64,000 nt of DNA, from positions 1-64,000 of the forward strand of contig NZ_MSZZ01000058.1 in NCBI RefSeq assembly GCF_002093975.1, written 5' to 3'. This DNA comes from Thermoactinospora rubra. GTDB lineage: Bacteria > Actinomycetota > Actinomycetes > Streptosporangiales > Streptosporangiaceae. The notes under the pieces were generated by a model. It worked only from the letters and a program-made list of their open reading frames with translations, was not told the origin of the DNA and did no database searches. The position numbers and the translations under genes were made by a program. Below are positions 34,611-43,683 of the stretch, piece after piece (positions within the stretch are counted from its first letter, which is position 1; each line of letters opens with the position of its first letter).

Positions 34611-35849
34611 GTGCGTCTCCTCGTCGGACTGCACCACCTGGAGCTCGGCGGCAGCCAGCTCAACGCCCTCGACCTGGCCCTGCGCATGCGGGAGCGGGGC
34701 CATGAGGTCGCGCTGTTCGGCACGCACACCGGGGTTCCCGGCCCCATGGCCGACCTGGCCAGGGACAGGGGGCTGGACATCACGCTCGTGCGCCACCCGC
34801 TGGAGCGGACCCGGCCCATGCTGCCCTGCCGCCCCAAGGTGGCCTCCGCGATGACCCGGCTGGTGCGCGAGCGCGGCTTCGACCTGGTGCACACCTACGA
34901 GTACCCGCTGGCCCTGGACGCCCTGTACGGCCCGCAGGCCCGCCTGGGCACGCCGCTGGTCGCCACCGTCTACACCATGCGGCTGCCGCGCTGGCTGCCC
35001 CGGCACGTCACGCTGGTCGCCGCCTACGAGGAGATCGCCGCCAAGGCCCGCGGCTGCGGCCAGCGCTGCCTGCTCATCGAGCCGCCCGTCGACACCGACG
35101 CCGACAGCGCCGAAGCCGTCGACGGCGCCGCCTACCGGGCCGAGCTGGGCATCGATCCCGGCGAGGTGGTGGTCGGCATCGTCACCCGGCTGGAGCCGGA
35201 GATGAAGGCCGAGGGCGTCTACCGCGCGATAGAGGCGGTCAGGCGGCTGGAGGCCACCTGCCCGATCCGGCTGCTCGTGGTCGGCACCGGCCCTTCGCAC
35301 GAGGAGATCGCGGCGGCCGCGCAGAAGGTCAACGCCGACCTCGGCCGCCCGGCGGTGCTGGTCACCGGCGCGCTCGGCGACCCGCGGCCCGCCTACGCGG
35401 CCAGCGACCTCACGCTGGGCATGGGCGGCTCCGCCGTACGCGGGATGAGCTTCGGCAAGCCGCTCGTCGTCATCGGCACCCGCGGCTTCTCCCGCCCCTT
35501 CACCCCCGCCACCGCCGACCACTTCCTGCACGCCGGCTACTACGGCGTGGGCGAGGGCATCCCGGCCGACGACCCGCTGGCCGAGCAGATCCGCGAGCTG
35601 GCCGCCGACCCGGCGCGCCGGGCGGAGCTGGGGGCCTGGTCGCGGCGGCTCGTCGTCGACCGGTACAGCCTCCACGCCGCCGCCGGCACTCTGGAGGGCA
35701 TCTACCGCGACTCCGTGGCCACCCAGCGCAGGAGCCGGGGCGAGCTGGCCCGCACCGCCGTCTACCGCGCGGTGGCCGACATCGTTCCCGACGCGGCCAA
35801 GGGCGGGCTGCGCCCGCTGGCCCGGCGCGTGCTCGGGCAGAGCTCGTGA
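34611..35849 (+). CDS. GT4-type glycosyltransferase
   Basis: A 412-residue GT-B enzyme. The N-terminus LLVGLHHLELGGSQLNALDLALRMRERGHEVALFG carries the glycine-rich acceptor loop of family 4. Later segments include VGIVTRLEPEMKAEGVYRAIEAV, RLLVVGTGPSHEEI, LVTGALGDPRPAYAASDLTLGMGGSAVRGMSFGKPLVVIG. The last Glu of the usual E-x7-E motif is not obvious, since MGGSAVRGMSFGKP replaces it, so its donor site may differ. GTG 34611 is four bases after the previous stop. Confidence 0.85.
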   Translation: MRLLVGLHHLELGGSQLNALDLALRMRERGHEVALFGTHTGVPGPMADLARDRGLDITLVRHPLERTRPMLPCRPKVASAMTRLVRERGFDLVHTYEYPLALDALYGPQARLGTPLVATVYTMRLPRWLPRHVTLVAAYEEIAAKARGCGQRCLLIEPPVDTDADSAEAVDGAAYRAELGIDPGEVVVGIVTRLEPEMKAEGVYRAIEAVRRLEATCPIRLLVVGTGPSHEEIAAAAQKVNADLGRPAVLVTGALGDPRPAYAASDLTLGMGGSAVRGMSFGKPLVVIGTRGFSRPFTPATADHFLHAGYYGVGEGIPADDPLAEQIRELAADPARRAELGAWSRRLVVDRYSLHAAAGTLEGIYRDSVATQRRSRGELARTAVYRAVADIVPDAAKGGLRPLARRVLGQSS

Positions 35850-37273
35850 CCGGCACGCTGAGCCGCCGCGCCGGGCGCGCGCTGGGCTGGAGCCTGGTCA
35901 ACATCCTGGTGGCCAAGGTCGGCACGCTGGCCATCGGCATCGCGCTGGCCAGGATCCTGGGACCCGAGGAGTTCGGCGTCTTCGCCGTCGCCATGGTCGC
36001 GCTGCTGGCCATGCTGAGCTTCAACGAGCTGGGCGTCAGCCTGGCCATCGTGCGCTGGCCCGGCGATCCCCGCGAGATCGCCCCCACGGTCATGACCTGC
36101 GCGACCGTGTCCAGCCTGGTCGTCTACGCCGGGTGCTACCTGGCCGCGCCGTCCTTCGCCGCCGCCATGGGCGCGCCCGAGGCGACCGGAGTGGTGCGGC
36201 TGCTGGCCGTCAACGTGATCATCGCGGGGCTCGTCATCACGCCCGTCGCCCTGCTCCAGCGCGAGTTCCGCCAGGACCGCAAGATGCTGGCCGACCAGGT
36301 CAACAACTGGCTGGGCGCGTTCGTGTCGATCGGCCTGGCGCTGCTGGACTTCGGCGCGATGAGCCTGGCGGCGGGCCGGCTCGCCGGCGCCGCGGTCTCG
36401 GGCGTGCTGTTCTTCGCCTTCGCGCCCATGCGGTTCGGCTTCGACGCGGCCAAGGCCCGCGCGCTCTACGCCTTCGGCCTGCCCCTGGCCGGGTCCAGCA
36501 TCGTCTTCTTCGCCGTCGCCTACGTCGACCAGATCGTCATCGGGGCCAGCCTGGGCGCTGTCGCGCTCGGCTACTACTCGCTGGCCACCAACCTGTCGCT
36601 GTGGCCGCACAGCATCTTCTCCCAGCCCGCCCGCCAGGTCGCCCCCGCCGTGTGGGCCCGGCTCCAGGACGACCCGCCCGCCATGCGCGGCGCCTTCACC
36701 GCCCACCTCGGCCTGCTCGCCGCCGTCACCTTCCCTGTGTGCGTGCTGCTCACCGGCACCGCCGAGCCGCTGATCGGCTTCGTGTACGGCCAGGCGTGGC
36801 TGCCCGCCGCCGACGCCCTGGTCTGGCTCGGGCTGCTCGTCGCCCTGCGCATCCTGTTCGACCTGGTCTACGACTACTTCATCACGATCGGCAGGACCCG
36901 CGTTCTCTTCGCCATCCAGGTGACCTGGCTCGTCTCGCTGGTCCCGGCCATGGCCCTGGGCGTGCGGCTGGGCGGCATCTCCGGCGCGGGAGCCGCCCAG
37001 GTCGCGGTGGCCCTGCTCGTCGTCCTGCCGTTCTACGCGGTCCAGCTGCGCCGTACCGGGGTGGACCTGGCGGCGCTGGCCCGGCGGCTGGCCGTCCCGG
37101 CGCTGGCGGCGGCGGCCGTCGTGGGGGCCTGCCTGGTCGCGGGCCTGTTCGTCACACCAGACCTGCTCCTGCTCGCGCTGTGCGGGCTGGCCGCCGCGGT
37201 CGCGGCGGGCCTGCTCCTGCTCGGCATGCGCGACACCATTCGGGGACTGAAAGGCATGGAGGCCGTTTCATGA
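35846..37273 (+). CDS. Wzx-like polysaccharide flippase (MOP superfamily)
   Basis: A 475-residue membrane protein with 12-14 hydrophobic segments. Its start RALGWSLVNILVAKVGTLAIGIALARILGPEEFGVFAVAM is characteristic of lipopolysaccharide/O-antigen exporters. It should move undecaprenyl-linked repeat units across the cytoplasmic membrane. GTG 35846 overlaps the preceding glycosyltransferase stop; the end overlaps the second aminotransferase by four bases. Confidence 0.93.
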   Translation: MTGTLSRRAGRALGWSLVNILVAKVGTLAIGIALARILGPEEFGVFAVAMVALLAMLSFNELGVSLAIVRWPGDPREIAPTVMTCATVSSLVVYAGCYLAAPSFAAAMGAPEATGVVRLLAVNVIIAGLVITPVALLQREFRQDRKMLADQVNNWLGAFVSIGLALLDFGAMSLAAGRLAGAAVSGVLFFAFAPMRFGFDAAKARALYAFGLPLAGSSIVFFAVAYVDQIVIGASLGAVALGYYSLATNLSLWPHSIFSQPARQVAPAVWARLQDDPPAMRGAFTAHLGLLAAVTFPVCVLLTGTAEPLIGFVYGQAWLPAADALVWLGLLVALRILFDLVYDYFITIGRTRVLFAIQVTWLVSLVPAMALGVRLGGISGAGAAQVAVALLVVLPFYAVQLRRTGVDLAALARRLAVPALAAAAVVGACLVAGLFVTPDLLLLALCGLAAAVAAGLLLLGMRDTIRGLKGMEAVS

Positions 37274-38358
37274 TCAGTATTTCGAGCGTCTCGCTCCCGC
37301 CCGAGACCGAGGAGCTCGTGCTCTCGGTGCTGCGCTCCGGCATGCTCGCGCAGGGACCGCGGGTGGCCGAGCTGGAGGAGGCGTTCGCCCGCCTGTGCGG
37401 GGTGCCGCACGCGGTCGCCGTCAACAACGGCACCACGGCGCTGGTGGCCTCCCTGCAGGCGCTGGGGCTCGGGCCGGGCGACGAGGTGATCACCACCCCG
37501 TTCAGCTTCGTGGCCACGCTGAACGCCATCCTGGAGGCCGGCGCGACCGTCCGCTTCGCCGACATCCGCGACGACTTCACCGTCGACCCCGACGCCGTGC
37601 GCGCCCTCGTCACCGACCGCACCCGCGCCGTCGTCCCCGTCCACCTGTACGGCCTGCCCGCCGACATGGCGGCGCTGGAGGCGCTGGGCCTGCCCATCGT
37701 CGAGGACGCCGCCCAGGCCGTCGGGGCGCGCTTCGGCGAGCGGGCCGCCGGGTCCTTCGGCCTGGGCTGCTTCTCGCTGTACGGCACCAAGAACATCACC
37801 AGCGGCGAGGGCGGCATGGTCACCACCACCGACGACGCCTTGGCCGACCGGCTGCGCCTGCTGCGCAACCAGGGCATGCGGCGCCGCTACGAGTACGAGC
37901 TGCCCGGCCACAACTACCGCATGACCGACCTGCAGGCCGCCGTCGCGCTGCCCCAGATGGCCAGGCTGGAGGAGATCAACGCCCGGCGCGCGTCCAACGC
38001 CGGGAAGCTCACCGCGGGGCTGTCGGGCGTGCCCGGCCTGGTGGTGCCCGCCGAGGTGCCGGGCCGTACGCACGTCTGGCACCAGTACACCGTCCGCGTG
38101 ACGGCCGAGGCCAGGCTCGACAGGGACACCCTGGCCGTACGGCTCGCGCAGGCGGGCATCGGCACCGGCGTCTACTACCCCAGGCTCATGCACGATTACC
38201 CGTGCTACCAGGGCCACCCGCTGATCCCCGACACGGGGGACACGCCCATGGCACGCGACGCCGCGAAGGAGGCGCTGTCACTGCCCGTCCACCCGGGCGT
38301 GTCGGACTCCGACGTCGACCGGATCGTCGAGACCGTCACGGGCCTCCTGGCGCAGTAG
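37270..38358 (+). CDS. DegT/DnrJ/EryC1/StrS sugar aminotransferase (second)
   Basis: A 362-residue PLP enzyme, distinct from the one at 32457. It has VNNGTTALVASLQALGLGPGDEVITTPFSFVAT, IVEDAAQAVGARFGER, FSLYGTKNITSGEGGMVTT with the PLP lysine in GTKN, and HNYRMTDLQAAVALPQM. AGIGTGVYYPRLMHDYPCYQG near the end is typical of enzymes acting on dTDP- or UDP-4-keto sugars. Its last 81 bases overlap the end of the convergent polymerase gene. Confidence 0.93.
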   Translation: MISISSVSLPPETEELVLSVLRSGMLAQGPRVAELEEAFARLCGVPHAVAVNNGTTALVASLQALGLGPGDEVITTPFSFVATLNAILEAGATVRFADIRDDFTVDPDAVRALVTDRTRAVVPVHLYGLPADMAALEALGLPIVEDAAQAVGARFGERAAGSFGLGCFSLYGTKNITSGEGGMVTTTDDALADRLRLLRNQGMRRRYEYELPGHNYRMTDLQAAVALPQMARLEEINARRASNAGKLTAGLSGVPGLVVPAEVPGRTHVWHQYTVRVTAEARLDRDTLAVRLAQAGIGTGVYYPRLMHDYPCYQGHPLIPDTGDTPMARDAAKEALSLPVHPGVSDSDVDRIVETVTGLLAQ

Positions 38359-39660
38359 CCGCCACACAGCCGCGCAACAGCCCAGCACGAGGAACGTCAG
38401 CCCCGCCACCATCGAGAACGCCAGGGCGTCGAACGTGCCGTAGCTGAAGATCAGCACGAGCATGGCGGCGCCGAACGCCCGGGCCAGGTGCCGCCTGGCC
38501 GGGTCGGCGGTGTGGCGGCGGGCGCGGGCGGTCAGCGCGAAGCCCGTGAAGAACAGCCCGACGAAGGCGACCGTGCCGACCAGCCCGACCTCGACCAGGA
38601 ACACCAGGTAGTGGTTGTCGAACACCCGGTAGAGCTGGGGCAGGAAGGTGCCCAGCCCGCGGCCGAACCACGGGCTCTGCACGAAGAAGCCCAGCGCGTC
38701 GCCGTAGTCGTCCGTGCGGGCCACGGTGCTGGAGTCGGTCCCGATGGACAGCACCAGGTTCTTCAGCGTGCCGATGAGGCCGCCCGCCACCACGTGCATG
38801 AGGCCCAGGAACACCACCAGCACCGCGTAGGTGATCTGGCGCTCCTTCTTGCTCCACGACGGCAGCAGCATCAGCAGGGTGATGACGCCGCCGAGCACGG
38901 CCGAGCGGGAGACGCTCATCATCATGCCGCTGGCGATGACGAAGACGCCCGCCCACCGCCATGCCGCCCGGCCCTTGGGCGCGTGCCGGGCGCCGTGGAG
39001 GGCCAGCGGCAGCAGCGTGGCCATCACCACGCCGAACTCGATGGCGTGCAGCGCGGTGGACGTGGGCCGGTTGAACCCGTCGCGGGCGCCGACGGACGCG
39101 TAGGCGCCGTTCAGCGTGAGCCCCGGCAGGTTGAGGTACTGGACGATGTCGAAGCCGGTGAAGAACTGCAGGATGCCCACGGCGGCGACCACGACGCCGC
39201 AGTTGACCATGCGGCGTCGGATCGCCTCCAGGTCGTGGAGGCTGCTGAGGCTGTCGGCGGCCATGAGCGCGATGCCGAGCCACGAGGCGATGTTGATGAG
39301 CGCGACGTCGGCCGCGTTGCGCTCGGCGCCCAGCATGTGCCGGGTCATCGCCGCGGCGTAGCCGGCCAGCACGGCGAACAGCACGAAGCCCAGCATCATC
39401 CGCAGCGGCTGGCGCTCCTGGACGACCTGGGAGCGGGGGCTGAGCCAGGCGATCCAGTACCAGCACAGCAGCCCCACGCCCAGCACGCCCGCCAGCGTGC
39501 CCGCGCTGCCCAGCGGCCCGATGATGAACCGGGACGGCACCAGCAGCAGCATGACGAGGTAGACGGTGAGCAGGACCCGCGCCGGGGTCCTGACGAGCGT
39601 GACGGAGGGGGACTGGATCGGGTCCGCGAGGATCGGCCGGCTCCCGCGCAGCAGGCTCAT
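38278..39660 (-). CDS. O-antigen polymerase/ligase-like membrane protein (Wzy/WaaL)
   Basis: A 460-residue protein with about 11 hydrophobic segments and a large extracytoplasmic loop (GTDSSTVARTDDYGDALGFFVQSPWFGRGLGTFLPQLYRVFDNHYL, split by charged turns). The motif SPWFGRGLG followed by HN/DNHYL is the usual hallmark of O-antigen ligases and polymerases. It would polymerise or transfer lipid-linked repeat units. Its C-terminal 27 codons lie antisense to the aminotransferase end. Its start overlaps the chain-length gene by four bases. Confidence 0.88.
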   Translation of the reverse strand: MSLLRGSRPILADPIQSPSVTLVRTPARVLLTVYLVMLLLVPSRFIIGPLGSAGTLAGVLGVGLLCWYWIAWLSPRSQVVQERQPLRMMLGFVLFAVLAGYAAAMTRHMLGAERNAADVALINIASWLGIALMAADSLSSLHDLEAIRRRMVNCGVVVAAVGILQFFTGFDIVQYLNLPGLTLNGAYASVGARDGFNRPTSTALHAIEFGVVMATLLPLALHGARHAPKGRAAWRWAGVFVIASGMMMSVSRSAVLGGVITLLMLLPSWSKKERQITYAVLVVFLGLMHVVAGGLIGTLKNLVLSIGTDSSTVARTDDYGDALGFFVQSPWFGRGLGTFLPQLYRVFDNHYLVFLVEVGLVGTVAFVGLFFTGFALTARARRHTADPARRHLARAFGAAMLVLIFSYGTFDALAFSMVAGLTFLVLGCCAAVWRLLRQEARDGLDDPVDVGVRHARVDGQ

Positions 39661-40661
39661 CGCGACGGCGTCGGCCCGTCGCCGTTGCTGCTCCTGCCGG
39701 TCTCCTGCCAGGGGATGGCGAAGGTGACGGTGTCGGCGTCTCCGGCCCGGTCGTCGTGGTCGGCATGGTCGGCGTGGTCGTCGTGGTCGGCACGGCCGGT
39801 TTCCTCGTCGTGGTGGGCCGTCTTGAGCGGCGGGCCGGCCACCTTGCGGCCGGCGGGCCGGTCACGCGACGCCTCGTCGTCGAGCACCAGGAGGGCGGCC
39901 TCGTCCGTCCACACGTGGATGTCGTCGACCATGCCGTTGAGAGGGCCGTTGAGAGGGTCGTTGAGATGACGGTCGTCGAGGCGGTCCGGCGAGCGGCCGG
40001 CGCCGGCCGGCGCGGGCGAAGGCGGCGGCTGCTCCCCCTCCTGCTGGAGGCGGGCGGCGGCCGAGCGCCTGCGCTGCGCCGAGGCCTCCAGGGCGGCGGG
40101 CGCGGCGAACGTCAGCACCAGGCCCAGCCCGGCCACGACCACGATGATCCGGATCTTTTCGGTCGGCTTGAGCTCGGGCGACTCGGTGACCGGAATGGTC
40201 TTCGTGCGGACGCGGGTCTGCTGGGGCAGGGAGCTCTGCAGCGCGTCGACCTGCTCCGGGATGACCTTCAGCAGGTGGTCGAGGGTCGCCTGCGCCACCT
40301 TGGGGTCGTCGCTCTCGCTCATCACGTTGAGCAGCGGGCCCACGCTGTCGGGCGCCAGGGCGACGGTGTACTCGGCTGTCAACCCCTGCGCCGCCATTTT
40401 CTCAGCTTGGGACTCACCCATGAGCGTGCGACCGACGATTTCCGCGGTCACCTTGAGCGATGAGTCAAAGTACAGGTAAGGATTGCCGCCGGCTTCCTTC
40501 GACAACTGCTGCGAGGACAGGAAGACCACGTTCGCATGGGCCTCGTAGCTCCACGGAAACCAAAGATATGTCGCCGCGGTGCCCGTTATGGTAAAAGTCA
40601 ACAGGAGGAGAGCGACAAGCCAGCGTCGGCGAACCGCCTGGATAACGCTGAGAAGATCCAT
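39657..40661 (-). CDS. Wzz-like chain-length determinant without kinase domain
   Basis: A 334-residue protein with N-terminal (RRRWLVALLLLTFTITGTAATYLWF) and second (IRIIVVVAGLGLVLTFAAPAAL, about 180) membrane helices around an extracytoplasmic domain, as in Wzz/capsule co-polymerases. A Pro motif, VTESPELKPTEK, precedes helix 2. The cytoplasmic C-terminal 130 residues are Pro-, His- and Asp-rich (HDDHADHADHDD) and lack Walker motifs, so it is not a fused BY-kinase. ATG 40661 follows GAAAGG. It is the first gene of a minus-strand pair with the polymerase. Confidence 0.82.
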   Translation of the reverse strand: MDLLSVIQAVRRRWLVALLLLTFTITGTAATYLWFPWSYEAHANVVFLSSQQLSKEAGGNPYLYFDSSLKVTAEIVGRTLMGESQAEKMAAQGLTAEYTVALAPDSVGPLLNVMSESDDPKVAQATLDHLLKVIPEQVDALQSSLPQQTRVRTKTIPVTESPELKPTEKIRIIVVVAGLGLVLTFAAPAALEASAQRRRSAAARLQQEGEQPPPSPAPAGAGRSPDRLDDRHLNDPLNGPLNGMVDDIHVWTDEAALLVLDDEASRDRPAGRKVAGPPLKTAHHDEETGRADHDDHADHADHDDRAGDADTVTFAIPWQETGRSSNGDGPTPSR

Positions 40662-40706
40662 GGTGACCTTTCGGGTGCCGACACAGCAAAGCCCAATCCA
40701 TGAAAC

Positions 40707-40714
40707 AGCATAAT
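40707..40714. promoter_or_regulatory. overlapping divergent -10 candidates
   Basis: CATAAT (40709-40714, plus) and TATGCT (40707-40712, minus) overlap in an AT-richer patch between the two divergent chain-length genes. The minus element leaves about a 38-base leader with an RBS; the plus one about 55 bases. No clear -35s. Confidence 0.4.
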
Positions 40715-40776
40715 CAGGTGGGCGGCTAGGCGTCCGAACGATGACGTCCCCCGGCGGACAATGGGAGGTTTTGCGG

Positions 40777-41418
40777 ATGGCGCCGACGGACTTCGTCCGC
40801 CTGTTTTGGCGGCACCGCCTCCTCGTCCTGGTGGCCCTCCTGCTCACCGGGCTGGCCCTGGCGCTGGTGGCGACGGCTCGTCCCGTCTACTACGAGTCCG
40901 CCGGAGTGTGGTACGTCGCCCCGGACGACGACTATCCCCGCAGCCGCCTGGAGAACTTCAGCCCCAGCCTGATCGTCATGGGCGAGCTGTCGGTCGTCAC
41001 GCTGAGCGGTGACCGCGGCCGCAGGCTGGTCCGCGACCTGGGCGGCACCGCCGACTACACGGTCGAGCTCGTCAACCACGGCAACCTGGAGACCCCCTAC
41101 CACGACCAGCCCTACGTGCTGCTGACCGTGACCTCGCGCGACCCCGAGGAGGTCAACGCGACCATGCGGGCGCTGGTCAACGCGCTCCAGCAGGAGGTGC
41201 AGGACCGGCAGGCCGCCATGGGCGCCCGCGAGCGCTGGCACGTGACCACGGAGGTGCTGACCCGCACCCCCGATCCCGTGACGCTGAGCGGCAGCCGCGC
41301 CCGCGCGCTGGGCGGGGTCCTCCTGGCCGGGCTGGTGGGCATGTGGCTGGCCGTGTCGTGGGCGGAGCGCCGCCGCGGCGGTGGCCGGCTCGTGCCGATC
41401 CAGCTGCAGGACGGTTGA
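40777..41418 (+). CDS. second Wzz-like chain-length/co-polymerase protein
   Basis: A 213-residue protein with two membrane helices: RHRLLVLVALLLTGLALALVA near residue 20 and ALGGVLLAGLVGMWLAVSWA near 185. An extracytoplasmic domain lies between them (YYESAGVWYVAPDDDY, LLTVTSRDPEEVNATMRALV). The layout is the Wzz fold without a cytoplasmic kinase. I prefer ATG 40777 because GGGAGG ends eight bases upstream; the in-frame ATG at 40741 has no ribosome binding site. It starts the plus-strand acyltransferase / beta-helix run. Confidence 0.78.
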   Translation: MAPTDFVRLFWRHRLLVLVALLLTGLALALVATARPVYYESAGVWYVAPDDDYPRSRLENFSPSLIVMGELSVVTLSGDRGRRLVRDLGGTADYTVELVNHGNLETPYHDQPYVLLTVTSRDPEEVNATMRALVNALQQEVQDRQAAMGARERWHVTTEVLTRTPDPVTLSGSRARALGGVLLAGLVGMWLAVSWAERRRGGGRLVPIQLQDG

Positions 41419-41420
41419 CC

Positions 41421-42644
41421 GTGGATCGATCCAATGCGAGGCTGACGACCGTGTCCCTGAGCGATGCCGTTGGATCGCCTCGCAGTCGGATCCGCCTGAG
41501 CTACTTGGACGGCATCAGGGCCGTCGCCGCGCTGTACGTCGCCCTCCACCACATGTGGCTGGGCGTGTGGCAGGGATACCCCGCCAACGACGGGCCGTGG
41601 TGGGTGGGCTGGCTGGCCTACGGCCACCTGGGCGTGGCGGTCTTCATCGTGTTGTCGGGCTTCTCGCTGGCCATCGAGCCGGGCAGGAACGACCAGCGGC
41701 TGGTCGGCGGCGCCCGGCGGTTCTTCAGGCGGCGGGCGTGGCGCATCGTGCCGACCTACTGGGCGGCGATCGCCTTATCCTGCCTGCTGTTGCTGGTCAG
41801 GGACGAGAAGATCCTCGGGCACGACGGCGCGGTCCTCGGCGAGCAGCCGGTCACGCTCAAGGGCGTGATCGTCCACGGGCTGCTGCTGCAGGACGTCATC
41901 GGCAGCGAGTCGCCCAACGGGGCCTTCTGGTCCATCGCCATCGAGTGGCAGATCTACTTCCTGTTCCCGATCCTGCTGGTGCTGCTCCGCCGTACCGGGC
42001 TGGCGGTGCTCGTGGCCTCGGTCACCGCGCTGGTCCTGGCCACCCAGCTGCTGGCCGTCAACGTCGCGCTGTTCGAGCCGCTGCTGAACCTGGTGCCGCA
42101 GTTCCTGGCCCTGTTCGTGTTCGGGATGGCCGGCGCCCAGGTGCTCAGCCGGCCACCGGGCGCGAGGTTCGCCCCGCTGGCCCTGGCGACCGCCGGGCTC
42201 GGCGCGGCCGTGCTCGTGGCCTGGTTCTGGGCCGCGGGGTCCGCCGCGGTCATCCCCCGCTACTTCTGGATCGACCTGGCCGTCGGCGCCCTCACCGCGC
42301 TGCTGCTCGCCGGGCTGGCCACGATGCGCTCCGACCGGCTGCGCGCCCTGTTCGAGGTGCGCTTCCTGCGGTGGACGGGCCGTTTCTCCTACAGCGTCTA
42401 CCTGGTCCACGCGCCGATCCTGGGAATCGTCTGGCAATTCGGCGTCGTCCCGCTGGGTTTGTCGCCCGTGCCGGCGTTCCTGGCTATCGTGCTGGCCGGA
42501 ACGCCCGCGATCATCCTCGGATCGTGGCTGTTCGCCCAGGCCTTCGAGGAGCCCGTGCTGCGCCACCGCAGCTGGGGCGCCCTGCGCGCCGCTCTCGTCA
42601 CCCGGATCAAGGGCAGCCGTGAGCCCGCACCCGTCGCGGAGTGA
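41421..42644 (+). CDS. acyltransferase 3 family membrane protein
   Basis: A 407-residue protein with about ten hydrophobic helices. RLSYLDGIRAVAALYVALHHMWLGVW near residue 30 has the conserved R-x10-H signature of integral-membrane acyltransferases. FFRRRAWRIVPTYWAAIAL and FSYSVYLVHAPILGIVW are further landmarks. It would O-acetylate or O-acylate polymer sugars. GTG 41421 lies two bases after the previous stop. A TTA codon occurs at 41775. Confidence 0.92.
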   Translation: MDRSNARLTTVSLSDAVGSPRSRIRLSYLDGIRAVAALYVALHHMWLGVWQGYPANDGPWWVGWLAYGHLGVAVFIVLSGFSLAIEPGRNDQRLVGGARRFFRRRAWRIVPTYWAAIALSCLLLLVRDEKILGHDGAVLGEQPVTLKGVIVHGLLLQDVIGSESPNGAFWSIAIEWQIYFLFPILLVLLRRTGLAVLVASVTALVLATQLLAVNVALFEPLLNLVPQFLALFVFGMAGAQVLSRPPGARFAPLALATAGLGAAVLVAWFWAAGSAAVIPRYFWIDLAVGALTALLLAGLATMRSDRLRALFEVRFLRWTGRFSYSVYLVHAPILGIVWQFGVVPLGLSPVPAFLAIVLAGTPAIILGSWLFAQAFEEPVLRHRSWGALRAALVTRIKGSREPAPVAE

Positions 42645-42666
42645 AGTGGACAAGGGAGAGCCGACC

Positions 42667-43566
42667 ATGCGGCGCACCGCCTCGCTGGTTCTGATCGTGC
42701 TGGTCGCCGTCCTCGCCGCGTGCACGGCGGAGCCGACCAAAGTACGGCAGGCCGATCCGCTCGCCCCCGGTCCCGTGCCGCCCACCACCCTGCCGGGCGG
42801 CTGGCCGGGCCCGGACAACACCGGGGTCCCGCCGGGGATCAAGCTGCGCAAGACCAAGTCCATCAAGGTGACCATCCCCGGCACCGTGCTCGACGGGCTG
42901 GAGGTCCACGGCGACATCGACGTCCAGGCGGACGACGTCATCGTCCGCAACGTCGCCGTGCACGCCCCGGAGGGCGAATGGGGCATCATCCAGCGCGCCG
43001 AGTACGGCGGTCTGGTCGTCGAGGACAGCGAGGTCTTCGGTGACGGCCGCAAACGCACCCAGTCGGGCATCCTCAACATGGGCGGGGAGCTGACCGTCCG
43101 CCGCGTGGACGTCCACACCATCACCGACGGCATCGTCACCAGCCAGGGCGTGGTCGAGGACTCCTACATCCACAACCCCGCCTTCTACGAGGGCGACCAC
43201 TCCGACATGATCGTGAGCACGGGTGCGCCGCGGCCCGGCAGCCGGCTGGTGATCAGGCGCAACACGGTGATCAACACGCTCGGCCAGACCGGCGCCATCT
43301 CGCTGTTCCAGGACTTTAGCGTGCCCAGGGACGTCTACATCATCAACAACCTGCTGGCCGGCGGCGGCTACTCGCTGTACGGCGGGGGCGGCAAGCGCGG
43401 CACCGCGACCAACATCCACGTCGTGGCCAACGTCTTCAGCCGGCGCGTCTGGCCCAAGGGCGGCTATCACGGGCCCGTGGCGTACTGGGACGCCGGGGGC
43501 GCGGGCAACGTCTGGAAGGACAACAAGTGGGAGGACGGCAGGGAGGTGCCCTCATCGGGCCAGTGA
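42667..43566 (+). CDS. lipoprotein with right-handed beta-helix (pectate-lyase-like) domain
   Basis: A 299-residue protein. ATG 42667 follows AAGGGAG and opens a lipoprotein signal MRRTASLVLIVLVAVLAAC with lipobox LAAC. After a Pro-rich spacer (about 25-55) come beta-helix rungs: TVLDGLEVHGDIDVQADDVIVRN, LVVEDSEVFGDG, LTVRRVDVHTITDGI and VINTLGQTGAISLFQDFSV. Such folds are found in polysaccharide lyases, hydrolases and sugar-binding proteins; I cannot name catalytic residues. The gene at 43684 encodes a paralogue with a different anchor. Confidence 0.85.
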   Translation: MRRTASLVLIVLVAVLAACTAEPTKVRQADPLAPGPVPPTTLPGGWPGPDNTGVPPGIKLRKTKSIKVTIPGTVLDGLEVHGDIDVQADDVIVRNVAVHAPEGEWGIIQRAEYGGLVVEDSEVFGDGRKRTQSGILNMGGELTVRRVDVHTITDGIVTSQGVVEDSYIHNPAFYEGDHSDMIVSTGAPRPGSRLVIRRNTVINTLGQTGAISLFQDFSVPRDVYIINNLLAGGGYSLYGGGGKRGTATNIHVVANVFSRRVWPKGGYHGPVAYWDAGGAGNVWKDNKWEDGREVPSSGQ

Positions 43567-43683
43567 GCGCGGCCGTTTGAAACCGGAATGTCTCATGCTG
43601 CATTTGGGGAAAATGAGGTTATATCCGCTATCGGATCGTTATGCTGCCGCGCGGGAAACGTTGCCGATCCCTAGGAGCACATC

